Origin: Legionellales bacterium UBA4722
GTDB taxonomy: Bacteria; Pseudomonadota; Gammaproteobacteria; DSM-16500
Length of the DNA: 11,747 bases
Direction: 5' to 3'
Assembly (NCBI GenBank): GCA_002404295.1
Contig: DHJK01000101.1
Span: forward strand, 1-11,747
The stretch's first letter is position 1. The number at the start of each line of letters is the position of its first letter. Shown here piece after piece: positions 1 to 6,423 of the stretch. A model generated the notes under the pieces. It did no database searches. It was not told the origin of the DNA and worked only from the letters and a program-made list of their open reading frames with translations. Both the position numbers and the translations under genes were made by a program.

Positions 1-66
1 CTTCGCTCGCAATGACGACTTTGGTTAAAGCTAAGTTCGTGGCGATCACTCAGGTCGCGATGACGA
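1..66. repeat. Two degenerate REP-like repeat tails
   Basis: Positions 1-18 (cttcgctcgcaatgacga) and about 45-66 (ending in ggtcgcgatgacga) resemble the outer part of the long inverted-repeat arm at 4523-4552, which ends in gagtcgcaatgacg. Both lie in the same orientation about 45 nt apart, and the first is probably cut by the window edge. The shared core is T/G-CGC-A/G-ATGACG. These look like eroded interspersed extragenic palindromic repeats of the widespread bacterial type ending in a GTCATTGCGA core. No coding function is visible. Confidence 0.55.
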
Positions 67-227
67 GGTTTATGAGGTTGTAATAAAAAGATTTCTTAGG
101 GATATTCTTGCTTGCGTCAACGCGGGGAAAGGCTCTGATATACCAAAAAACTAGCGATTCTTACTGATATAAGTCATAATCTACCTACAACCAATCCACA
201 ATTCAACAGTTTTTTAAAGGAACCTCC
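67..227 (+). promoter_or_regulatory. Upstream region of phhB, weak promoter candidates only
   Basis: This is the non-coding leader of the phhB-thioesterase pair. Two -10-like hexamers precede the gene: TATAAG at 168-173 and CATAAT at 175-180, each matching five of six consensus positions. Neither has a recognisable -35 at normal spacing. A weaker pair is TTGTAA at 78-83 and GATATT at 101-106, spaced by 17 nt. The ribosome binding site AAAGGA lies at 216-221, six nt before the ATG. I see no small gene or structured RNA here. The promoter assignment is tentative. Confidence 0.3.
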
Positions 228-593
228 ATGGATACACTAGAACAAAAACACTGCCTTCCCTGCGAAGGTTTCGGCGCTCCTTTAGACCCAATCGCAGTTC
301 AAGAACAATTAAACAATATAAGTAATGAATGGCAAGTCAGCGCTGATAACAAAATCATTTCTAGAGATTTTAAATTTAAAAATTATTATCAAACCATGGC
401 GTTTGTGAATGCAATCGCCTGGATGGCGAATCTTGAAAATCATCATCCTGATTTAGAGGTCAGTTATAATCATTGTTTAGTGCACTACTCAACACATGCG
501 CTTAAAGGATTATCCGTTAACGATTTTATTTGTGCTGCTAAAGTCGATACTCTTTTTAAACCTTATGCGGAGAAATTTCATGACAGAAAATGA
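228..593 (+). CDS. phhB: Pterin-4a-carbinolamine dehydratase
   Basis: This cytoplasmic enzyme dehydrates 4a-hydroxytetrahydropterin to quinonoid dihydropterin, recycling the cofactor used by phenylalanine hydroxylase. The 121-residue product has the usual family length. It shows the signature region at residues 70-99: E70, the pair H72-H73 followed by P74 and D75, aromatic Y80, H90 and D99, the spacing expected for the dehydratase active site. The N-terminus carries a CLPCEG segment, as in many proteobacterial members. The start is supported by AAAGGA six nt upstream. No phenylalanine hydroxylase gene (phhA) is present in the window, so the partner must lie elsewhere or be absent. Its last 14 nt overlap the next gene, which suggests co-transcription and coupled translation. 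The identification is firm from sequence; the physiological partner is inferred. Confidence 0.93.
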   Translation: MDTLEQKHCLPCEGFGAPLDPIAVQEQLNNISNEWQVSADNKIISRDFKFKNYYQTMAFVNAIAWMANLENHHPDLEVSYNHCLVHYSTHALKGLSVNDFICAAKVDTLFKPYAEKFHDRK

Positions 594-1053
594 TATTCAC
601 GAAAATCGTCGCTACATAGTCATGTCTGAAATCATGACACCTGATATGGTCAATTTTCATGGCAATATACATGGCGGTCATATTCTAGGTTTTTTGGATC
701 GCGTCGCCTATGCGTGTGCAGCACGGTATGCTTGTAAAAATGTAGTGACGCTTTCGGTTGATCAGGTGGTATTCAAAGAGCCTATTTATGTAGGAGAGCT
801 AGTGACATTTCTTGCTGCCGTGAATTATGTAGGCAAAACCTCAATGGAAATTGGTATCCGTGTACTTGCTGAAAATTTAATGACTACCCATTCACGTCAT
901 ACGAATACTTGTTATTTCACGATGGTTTCAGTGGATGAACAGGGGAAACCTACTAAAGCACCGCCTTTGACGATTCATAATGAAGTGCAGCAACGACGGT
1001 TTGATGAGGCGCTGCTTAGGAAAGAGGCGCGGTTGAAGATGTATAAGAAATAA
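580..1053 (+). CDS. Hotdog-fold acyl-CoA thioesterase (YciA/ACOT type)
   Basis: The product probably hydrolyses acyl-CoA thioesters to free acid and CoA in the cytosol. The 157-residue protein is a single hotdog domain. It has the family segment N25-F-H-G-N-I-H-G-G (residues 25-33) followed by D40 at the head of the central helix, a second conserved Asp at D61 in a VTLSVDQVVF strand, and a late THTNTCYFTMV-like strand around 104-115. The frame is open further upstream, to an ATG at 496 inside phhB. The ATG at 580 is preferred because GGAG at 569-572 sits seven nt before it and because the extra N-terminal residues are unlike the family. It overlaps the phhB stop by 14 nt. The substrate (short- or long-chain acyl-CoA) cannot be told from sequence. 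Its last 20 codons are rich in G-ending codons. Confidence 0.85.
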   Translation: MTENDIHENRRYIVMSEIMTPDMVNFHGNIHGGHILGFLDRVAYACAARYACKNVVTLSVDQVVFKEPIYVGELVTFLAAVNYVGKTSMEIGIRVLAENLMTTHSRHTNTCYFTMVSVDEQGKPTKAPPLTIHNEVQQRRFDEALLRKEARLKMYKK

Positions 1054-1095
1054 ATTTTTTTTGCTGTTTTTTAATAATTCTTAAGCACTCAAAGT

Positions 1096-1138
1096 TGCTT
1101 AGAACTACCTCTCCCCTTGTGGGAGAGGTTACTAAGCA
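1096..1138. repeat. Hairpin repeat, copy 1, between convergent genes
   Basis: A perfect 9-bp inverted repeat, ACCTCTCCC / GGGAGAGGT, with loop CTTGT occupies 1107-1129. An outer pair, TGCTTAG at 1096-1102 and CTAAGCA at 1132-1138, extends it. The same 23-bp core recurs at 7918-7940 and begins again at 11728. This copy lies 54 nt after the thioesterase stop and 37 nt after the serC stop, so both convergent transcripts would carry it at the 3' end. There is no U-run right after the stem on either strand, so it is not a classical intrinsic terminator. It may act as an mRNA 3'-end barrier or be a REP-like mobile repeat. Confidence 0.8.
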
Positions 1139-1165
1139 GCATTCTTATCCATAACTCAGGGTTAC

Positions 1166-2251
1166 CTAAGACCGCCCCGCAAATTCCTTCATAAAAGAAA
1201 CCAACGCATCCACACCCTCTTCCGGCATTGGATTATAAATACTCGCACGCACCCCACCCGCTAATTTATGCCCTTTCAAATTAGTTAATCCCGCTTTCTT
1301 CGCTTCTTCTAAAAAAACGGCTGTCAGTTGATCAGTCTTTAAATTAAAAGGAACATTCATGCGTGATCGGCATTCAGGATCAACAGGGTTAGTGTAAAAT
1401 CCATCGCTATTATCAATTGCATGATATAACTTCTGCGCTTTACGTTGATTACGTTCAGCAAACGCTTCTACCCCGCCTTCACGCTTAAGCCAAGCTAATG
1501 TCAACCCAACAATATACCAACTATAGGTGGGTGGCGTATTATAAAAAGATTTATTTTCTGCCTGTACTAGATATTGATAAAGCGTAGGCGTGCCAGCCAA
1601 GGGTTCTTTAATTAAATCATCACGAACAATAACTAACGTAATTCCTGCCTGTCCCAGATTTTTTTGCGCACCCGCATAAATAATTCCATACTGACTGACA
1701 TCAATGGGACGCGATAAAATATTAGATGACATATCCGCAACTAAAGGCACATCGCCTGTTTGGGGAACCCAATGAAATTCCACGCCGCCAATAGTCTCAT
1801 TCGGCGTATAATGCACATAAGCTGCATCTTCACGCAGTGACCAAACCGTTTGAGCGGGAATACGTATCAGCGAACCACTTTCATCTACTTTTGCAGCCAC
1901 ATGCACATCGCCAAAACGCTTGGCTTCAGCAATAGCTTTTTTTGACCAAATACCTGTATCGATATAATCTGCTTGATTATTAACTGCTAACAAATTAAGC
2001 GGAACCATCGCGAACTGCGCTGTTGCGCCTCCCGCAAGAAAAAGCACCTGATAATTCTTGGGAATACCCATCAACTCACGCAAGTCAGCTTCTGCCTGTT
2101 CAACGACTTGTTTAAATTCAGACCCACGGTGACTGACTTCCATAATCGACATGCCAGTCCCATGCCAATCCAACATCTCTACTTGTGCCTGTAGCAATAC
2201 TTCTTCTGCCACCATCGCAGGGCCTGCGCTAAAATTGAATACATTTCGCAT
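1166..2251 (-). CDS. serC: Phosphoserine aminotransferase
   Basis: This PLP enzyme transaminates 3-phosphohydroxypyruvate with glutamate in serine biosynthesis. It also acts on the 4-phosphohydroxythreonine precursor in pyridoxal phosphate synthesis. The 361-residue product matches the family length. It starts NFSAGPAM, has H41-R42 in the substrate loop, a GGATAQF phosphate-binding segment at 74-80, W102, T149, D173, and the Schiff-base lysine K197 in AGAQKNLG, with R335 near the C-terminus. An ATG six codons upstream (2269) exists. The ATG at 2251 is chosen because GGAG at 2260-2263 lies eight nt before it and the protein then begins like its relatives. The gene stands alone, without aroA, and diverges from the antiporter gene. 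Its last 31 codons contain about 15 G-ending ones. Confidence 0.96.
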   Translation of the reverse strand: MRNVFNFSAGPAMVAEEVLLQAQVEMLDWHGTGMSIMEVSHRGSEFKQVVEQAEADLRELMGIPKNYQVLFLAGGATAQFAMVPLNLLAVNNQADYIDTGIWSKKAIAEAKRFGDVHVAAKVDESGSLIRIPAQTVWSLREDAAYVHYTPNETIGGVEFHWVPQTGDVPLVADMSSNILSRPIDVSQYGIIYAGAQKNLGQAGITLVIVRDDLIKEPLAGTPTLYQYLVQAENKSFYNTPPTYSWYIVGLTLAWLKREGGVEAFAERNQRKAQKLYHAIDNSDGFYTNPVDPECRSRMNVPFNLKTDQLTAVFLEEAKKAGLTNLKGHKLAGGVRASIYNPMPEEGVDALVSFMKEFAGRS

Positions 2252-2366
2252 AATTTTCACTCCACACATACCAGATGAACTGATACTAATATTAATTATT
2301 AAAGAAGTATAGATTAAAACTTAAGCACGACATATAATTATTTTCTGTCAAACAGGATAATTACCT
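2252..2366. promoter_or_regulatory. Divergent serC / antiporter promoter region
   Basis: This 115-bp AT-rich spacer must hold promoters for both directions. For the rightward antiporter gene a consensus -10 TATAAT lies at 2333-2338, but no good -35 stands 16-18 nt upstream. For leftward serC a TATACT (read on the minus strand) lies at 2311-2306, also without a clear -35. A strongly AT-rich run with short palindromes around 2285-2300 could be an UP-like or regulator site, but I cannot name a regulator. The antiporter ribosome site is AGGAT at 2354-2358. Confidence 0.45.
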
Positions 2367-4349
2367 ATGCCTCTAAATACCTTGGAAATAATCCTTTGTA
2401 TATTACTCTTCGCCTTAGTCGTCACATCCATCTTTAGGCGATTACGGCTCTCTGTTATTCTTGGTTATCTATTAGCCGGCGCATTGGTTGGACCAAACGG
2501 TTTGGCATTAGCACACAGCTCTCACGCTGTTCAAGGTTTAGCTGAGTTTGGCATTGTCTTTTTAATGTTTACGATCGGCTTGGAATTTTCTTTACCGCAA
2601 TTATTTGCCCTTCGATACCCCGCTTTTGTCATGGGTACTTTACAAGTCATCCTCACAATCGCTATTACCACCGGTATTGGTATTTTTCTAGGGATGACAA
2701 ATCTGTCTGCCTTAGTAGTTGGCAGCATAGTAGCCATGTCATCGACTGCAATTGTCGTTAAACAACTTGGCGATCAATCAGAGCTTTATTCATCTCATGG
2801 TATAAATGCAATAGGTATATTATTATTACAAGATTTAGCTGTGATTCCCATTATCATCTTGATTGCAAGTCTTGCCAATCACGATCAGCATAGCTTACAA
2901 ACTATTTTATTCTACGCAATACTCAAAGGTATTTTAGCCATTGCGTTAATCTTTTTGATGGGCAGATGGTTATTAAGACCACTCTTCCGTATCATTTCTA
3001 AAACACGTACTGTTGAATTATTTACATTAACCGTCTTACTTGTGACATTAACAAGCGCATGGATCACTAATTTACTAGGTCTTTCTTATGCGCTAGGCGC
3101 ATTTCTTGCGGGCATCATGTTGGCTGAAACAGAGTTCCGCCATCAAATCAAAGTAGAAATCCGGCCATTCCGCGATATTTTATTGGGTTTGTTTTTTATG
3201 TCGATTGGGATGCTTGCAGATGTCAGTGCTTGGCATCAAACCTGGCAATGGATCGCCTTACTGGTGATTGCTTTGATTTTTGGAAAGATGGCACTTATTA
3301 CTGTAGTAAGCAGGTTAACAGGACATGATTTACCTGTTGCAATGCGTACGGGTATTGTTCTAGCACAAGGTGGTGAATTCGGTTTTGCCATTTTAACACT
3401 GGCACTCACTCACTCTATTATACCAGCCGACTACGGACAAGTGATCTTGGCTGCATTATTAATCAGCATCGCGATTTCACCGATTTTAATTCACTTTAAT
3501 AAACAAATTGCCTTATTCTTTTATTCTCCTAAAACAATGACAGCAGAAGTACATTCGCCTGAAAAAATGAGCTTGATCACGGAAAAATTAGAACAGCATG
3601 TCATCATTTGTGGCTATGGACGTGTTGGGCAACATATTGCACGCGTGCTGGACAAAGTAAAATTCCCTTATGTATGTTTAGATCTGGATTCTGAGTTAGT
3701 ACGTTTCGCTGCAATGGCAGGTGAAAATGTCATTTATGGTGATCCTGCACATCCGGGCATACTTCATGCAGTAGGATTAAATCAAGCTAAAGCATTGGTT
3801 ATTAGCTTTAATGATTTAAGAACAGCGATTATGATTTTAAATATGCTCAACAAAACACATCCTAATTTGCCCAAATTTGTACGTTGCACGGATGAGTTTG
3901 AGCTAAAGCAATTAAAAAATTGTGGTGCAACTCATGTGATTGCAGAATTATTTGAAGCGAGCCTTGCATTTTCAGATCATTTACTAAGTTTAATTGGAAT
4001 ACCCGCAAGTAAAATTTCTCAGATGATGGAAGATGTGCGTAGCAAAGATTATGATTTATTACAAAGAGTCTTTGCCAGCTCTCATCCTACCACTATGGAG
4101 GATGACGTTTCTTTACATAAACAATTGAAGCCTATTTTATTAGTCAAAGGGTCTTATGCCATTGGCAAAAAAACAAAAATATTACACTTGAAAGAGGTAG
4201 GGGTTGAGTTGGTTGCGGTGCGACGCGGCGATAAGAAATTTATTAAGATGCTGCAGAGTAATATTAAACTTAGGCAGGATGATATATTGGTGGTTTATGG
4301 ATTGCCGTTTGATATTGAAGAGGCGGAGAAAAGAGTGCTGGAAGGATAA
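2367..4349 (+). CDS. Kef-type K+/H+ antiporter (CPA2) with RCK domain
   Basis: This is an inner-membrane monovalent cation:proton antiporter, probably for K+ efflux coupled to H+ entry, with cytoplasmic nucleotide-sensing domains. The 660 residues comprise about 12 hydrophobic segments (residues 5-385), an RCK/TrkA-N domain (about 410-530) and a TrkA-C domain (about 575-655). The transport core has the Q155-D156 pair in LLLQDLAVIP, expected to be the ion-coupling site, and a GGEFGF segment at 335-340. The RCK domain begins with the Rossmann signature G416-Y-G-R-V-G followed by acidic D439/D441, consistent with NAD(H)-type binding. The order is that of KefB, KefC and YbaL. I cannot choose among them, and no KefF/KefG-like ancillary gene is adjacent, so glutathione-adduct gating is not supported. 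The ATG has AGGAT eight nt upstream. The downstream neighbour converges. Confidence 0.92.
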   Translation: MPLNTLEIILCILLFALVVTSIFRRLRLSVILGYLLAGALVGPNGLALAHSSHAVQGLAEFGIVFLMFTIGLEFSLPQLFALRYPAFVMGTLQVILTIAITTGIGIFLGMTNLSALVVGSIVAMSSTAIVVKQLGDQSELYSSHGINAIGILLLQDLAVIPIIILIASLANHDQHSLQTILFYAILKGILAIALIFLMGRWLLRPLFRIISKTRTVELFTLTVLLVTLTSAWITNLLGLSYALGAFLAGIMLAETEFRHQIKVEIRPFRDILLGLFFMSIGMLADVSAWHQTWQWIALLVIALIFGKMALITVVSRLTGHDLPVAMRTGIVLAQGGEFGFAILTLALTHSIIPADYGQVILAALLISIAISPILIHFNKQIALFFYSPKTMTAEVHSPEKMSLITEKLEQHVIICGYGRVGQHIARVLDKVKFPYVCLDLDSELVRFAAMAGENVIYGDPAHPGILHAVGLNQAKALVISFNDLRTAIMILNMLNKTHPNLPKFVRCTDEFELKQLKNCGATHVIAELFEASLAFSDHLLSLIGIPASKISQMMEDVRSKDYDLLQRVFASSHPTTMEDDVSLHKQLKPILLVKGSYAIGKKTKILHLKEVGVELVAVRRGDKKFIKMLQSNIKLRQDDILVVYGLPFDIEEAEKRVLEG

Positions 4350-4679
4350 CCACTTTACTGAGAGAGCTCATAACGAGCTGAGCTATCCCCACAAATTTTG
4401 CTAAAACTACAGTCGTCATTGCGACTCAGAGCGCAGCGTGGAGGAAGCAATCCAGCTCGAAAGCAAAACTTCAAAAAGCTGGTCTAATTGTACTAAGCGT
4501 TGCTTTCGAGCTGGATTGCTTCCTCCACGCTGCGCTCTGAGTCGCAATGACGTGGCCTATACAAGCAAAATTGGTAGGGATAACTCAGATTGTGAGCGTA
4601 AAGTGAGCCATTACGATTTTCTTAATACGCCGAAAAAGCACCCCTAACCTATCGATCAGTCAGCTCACGAAGAGAGAGG
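4350..4679. other. 330-bp convergent intergenic region, no gene
   Basis: This region separates the stop codons of the antiporter gene (+) and the 557-aa gene (-). Nearly all of 4351-4605 is occupied by a nested inverted repeat (described separately). The remainder, 4606-4679, shows no ribosome site, credible reading frame or U-tailed terminator. Short open frames across the palindrome are composed of repeat sequence and are not credible genes. Confidence 0.7.
4378..4588. repeat. Long nested inverted repeat (REPIN/MITE-like)
   Basis: The core is a perfect 53-bp inverted repeat: left arm 4414-4466 and right arm 4500-4552, separated by a 33-nt loop (4467-4499). Outside it the symmetry continues imperfectly. 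ctgagctatccccac at 4378-4392 pairs with the reverse complement of 4574-4588, and aattttgct is shared by both flanks. A further match, CACTTTAC at 4351-4358 against GTAAAGTG at 4598-4605, suggests an element of up to 255 bp. Each arm holds a REP-type sequence (cgtcattgcgactcagagcg) pointing outward, so the unit is two REPs head-to-head. It carries no transposase and no clear target duplication. Transcribed from either side it would form a very stable RNA hairpin beyond both convergent genes. Confidence 0.85.
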
Positions 4680-6353
4680 TTATCCGGTTTGCAGTTTTTT
4701 ATTCACTAATTGATCTACGGATTCTTCATTATAACCAAGAGATTTTAATAAATTAAATGTTTTACTATTTGAATAACCCAATGTATCACTTGAAATTCCC
4801 GCCCTCACATCATCCCATTTAGAATTATCTCTATACTTAGCTGCTAATTTATTAACAATATCTCCGATATTATCATTAGATTTTTTGATTTCATTTACAA
4901 CCTCTCTCACAAACGCTAATTTTATTTTTTTCCTATCTATTTTCTTTTTCAAGCTCGGTAAAGCACTAGGGAAAAAAGTATATAAATACGAATTTTTCCC
5001 ATATAAACAAGATGTCTCCCAGTCGTGAATCTCTTTTTTTAACTCATTTTTTACTATTACTATTTTATCTAGCTGATCATTAGTTACCACTGTGCAGATA
5101 GGATTTGATGATAGAGAATCTCTCTTTCTATTATTCTGGCTAGCGACGCTGACTAAATAGGGCTGTCTCGCACTATAAGTGCGACTCACAGCATCCGTAT
5201 ATTCTGGAGGTTGAGCTGGTGTAGATACACGTTGAAATTTACCATGAAAATCAAACGCTACCTGAACCCAATTATCGCTAACTTCGTAATCTACTCCCCC
5301 ACAGGTGAAGTATATAGGGTCGGATGAAACACTTTCATCCTTCTCCTTCCTTTTATATTCTGCGATTATTATATATTTATTTGAAAACGAGACACTTTTC
5401 CTTTTTAGATATGCACCTAATGCTGCTTTCGCTTGGTCTTGAGTCTCTTGTACAAACTCATATAAAACCTGATTAGAAATTTTAGAGTCTTCTGATTGTT
5501 GTTGCTCTCCCTTTACATGCTCTTTGAATAAAGATTTAAAATTCTGTTTTGTAAGTACATCATCCCCGAAAGGAATGAGAATAGGCACATAACCGAAATC
5601 TAGAAAATTTTCCTCATCACTATTTTCATCTGATACAAAATGTTGAAATTGAGTTTCATGCATATCATCTTTTACAGATGCATGAGGAGATGTTGAGATG
5701 CCAACATCATTCTTATTTTCTGATATAGGTTGATGAGTAGTAAATTGACTAGCCAGATGCTCAGGAGTTGGAAACTTATCATCTCCTTCATCTTCATCTT
5801 CATCTTCTTCATCTTCTTCTTCAGCTGATACATTAGATTGAGAAGCTACCAGCTCTTGCAATTGTTTTGACTCATTTTGTGATAATTGTAAAGCTTCATC
5901 AAGCTGTTGGTTTTTTTTAAGAGTAATTTGTAACTCCAATTGAAGAGCAGCTGCCTGTGCTCGCAACTGTTCTGATTCCCTTTGCGATGATGTTAAAGTT
6001 TCATTAAGTTTTTTGTTTTCTTCCTGAGTAGCTTCTAACTGCGATTGAAGAACAACTGTCTTCTCTCGCGATAGGTCCAATTCACTTTGCGATTTAGTCT
6101 TGTCATCTGGCAAAAACTCAAAACTACCAAAAATACTGGGTGAATCTGACTCAGTAGGAGAAGACTGTGGCTGCTTAGAAGAATCCTCAGAAACGAATAC
6201 TTGTTTAGAAGGATCTGGTGAGTCAGTGTGAATTACCAGCCCGAGACGACTTGGTGGTCCTATTCCAGTTATCGAAGTGCCCCTACCATCACTAACGGAA
6301 CCGTTAGGCACGAAAGAACCTTTAAGAACACCATCATCATGATCAGTATGCAT
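4680..6353 (-). CDS. Unknown coiled-coil/acidic protein, effector-like candidate
   Basis: I do not recognise this 557-residue protein. In order it shows: a Ser/Pro/Asp-rich, probably disordered N-terminus (1-85); a coiled coil (about 90-172) with a 35-residue unit present twice (102-136 and 137-171); an acidic tract (178-192); another disordered stretch to about 245; a mixed globular-looking region (about 248-465) with strands such as KYIIIAEYKRK and WVQVAFDF; a basic segment (468-478); and a mostly helical C-terminus. No signal peptide, transmembrane helix or catalytic motif is visible. The C-terminus has EESVD at 543-547, loosely like the E-block of Dot/Icm substrates, which is weak evidence. 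The start is well supported by GAGGTGA at 6361-6367, seven nt before the ATG. It lies 70 bp downstream of fumC in the same direction and looks AT-richer than its neighbours. It lacks the C-to-G wobble gradient seen in most of them. A secreted effector or lineage-specific structural protein are both possible. Confidence 0.7.
   Translation of the reverse strand: MHTDHDDGVLKGSFVPNGSVSDGRGTSITGIGPPSRLGLVIHTDSPDPSKQVFVSEDSSKQPQSSPTESDSPSIFGSFEFLPDDKTKSQSELDLSREKTVVLQSQLEATQEENKKLNETLTSSQRESEQLRAQAAALQLELQITLKKNQQLDEALQLSQNESKQLQELVASQSNVSAEEEDEEDEDEDEGDDKFPTPEHLASQFTTHQPISENKNDVGISTSPHASVKDDMHETQFQHFVSDENSDEENFLDFGYVPILIPFGDDVLTKQNFKSLFKEHVKGEQQQSEDSKISNQVLYEFVQETQDQAKAALGAYLKRKSVSFSNKYIIIAEYKRKEKDESVSSDPIYFTCGGVDYEVSDNWVQVAFDFHGKFQRVSTPAQPPEYTDAVSRTYSARQPYLVSVASQNNRKRDSLSSNPICTVVTNDQLDKIVIVKNELKKEIHDWETSCLYGKNSYLYTFFPSALPSLKKKIDRKKIKLAFVREVVNEIKKSNDNIGDIVNKLAAKYRDNSKWDDVRAGISSDTLGYSNSKTFNLLKSLGYNEESVDQLVNKKLQTG
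5778..5822 (-). repeat. In-frame trinucleotide tract coding an acidic run
   Basis: On the plus strand this is an imperfect run of TCT and TCA triplets (tcttcatcttcatcttcttc and similar), read on the minus strand as GAA/GAT/GAG codons. It encodes residues 178-192 of the unknown protein, nearly all Glu and Asp. The unit length is a multiple of three, so slippage would change the length of the acidic tract without a frameshift. Confidence 0.8.
5841..6050 (-). repeat. Two tandem 35-codon coiled-coil units
   Basis: Residues 102-136 and 137-171 of the unknown protein align without gaps, with about 15 identical positions of 35. These include the leading LQ, an Asn at unit position 12, Leu at 15, 19 and 29, and the S-Q-x-E-S block at 22-26. 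The period of 35 is five heptads, so the duplication keeps the coiled-coil phase. A partial, more diverged copy may precede it around residues 88-101. The DNA copies have diverged well beyond recent duplication. Confidence 0.7.
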
Positions 6354-6360
6354 TAAGATA

Positions 6361-6367
6361 TCACCTC
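6361..6367 (-). promoter_or_regulatory. Strong Shine-Dalgarno of the unknown gene
   Basis: The minus strand reads GAGGTGA seven nt before the ATG at 6353. This is one of the best anti-Shine-Dalgarno matches in the window, and it argues that the gene is real and well translated. The 70-bp gap from fumC holds no clear terminator and no convincing promoter. Confidence 0.7.
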
Positions 6368-6423
6368 AATCTGTTAGTTTTAGAACAATATCCATTGCTC
6401 AATAAACAAATGATTAGACTTCC

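Noticed and set aside
496..579. Longer N-terminus for the thioesterase starting at ATG 496
   Set aside because: It overlaps phhB by almost 100 nt, lacks a ribosome site, and adds a hydrophobic leader unlike the family. The ATG at 580 has GGAG at proper spacing.
2252..2269. serC start at the upstream ATG (2269)
   Set aside because: The Shine-Dalgarno GGAG lies between the two ATGs, and the shorter protein begins like known SerC proteins.
2285..2300. AT-rich motif in the serC/antiporter spacer as a named regulator box (for example PmrA-type)
   Set aside because: The sequence is only generally AT-rich and palindromic. I could not match a full tandem site with correct spacing.
2531..2737. Antisense reading frame within the antiporter gene
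   Set aside because: It is a shadow of strong coding sequence on the other strand. The same applies to 6519-6701 (fumC), 8655-8903 (pepN) and 10734-10919 (secreted protein), where the frame is a by-product of repeats or codon bias.
4414..4552. Long palindrome as a classical intrinsic terminator
   Set aside because: No U-run follows either arm. Repeat-element features explain it better, though it may still affect transcript ends.
4351..4605. Palindrome plus 557-aa gene as a transposon
   Set aside because: The 557-aa protein has no transposase or recombinase motif, and no matching inverted repeat is seen on the far side of the gene near 6354-6423.
4204..4647. Small plus-strand reading frames at the end of the antiporter gene and across the palindrome
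   Set aside because: One is another frame of the antiporter gene. The other is made of REP-like repeat sequence, lacks a ribosome site and looks non-protein-like.
5778..5822. Acidic tract as a sign of sequencing error or frameshift
   Set aside because: The frame is open and consistent on both sides, with matching composition, and the tract is built of in-frame triplets.
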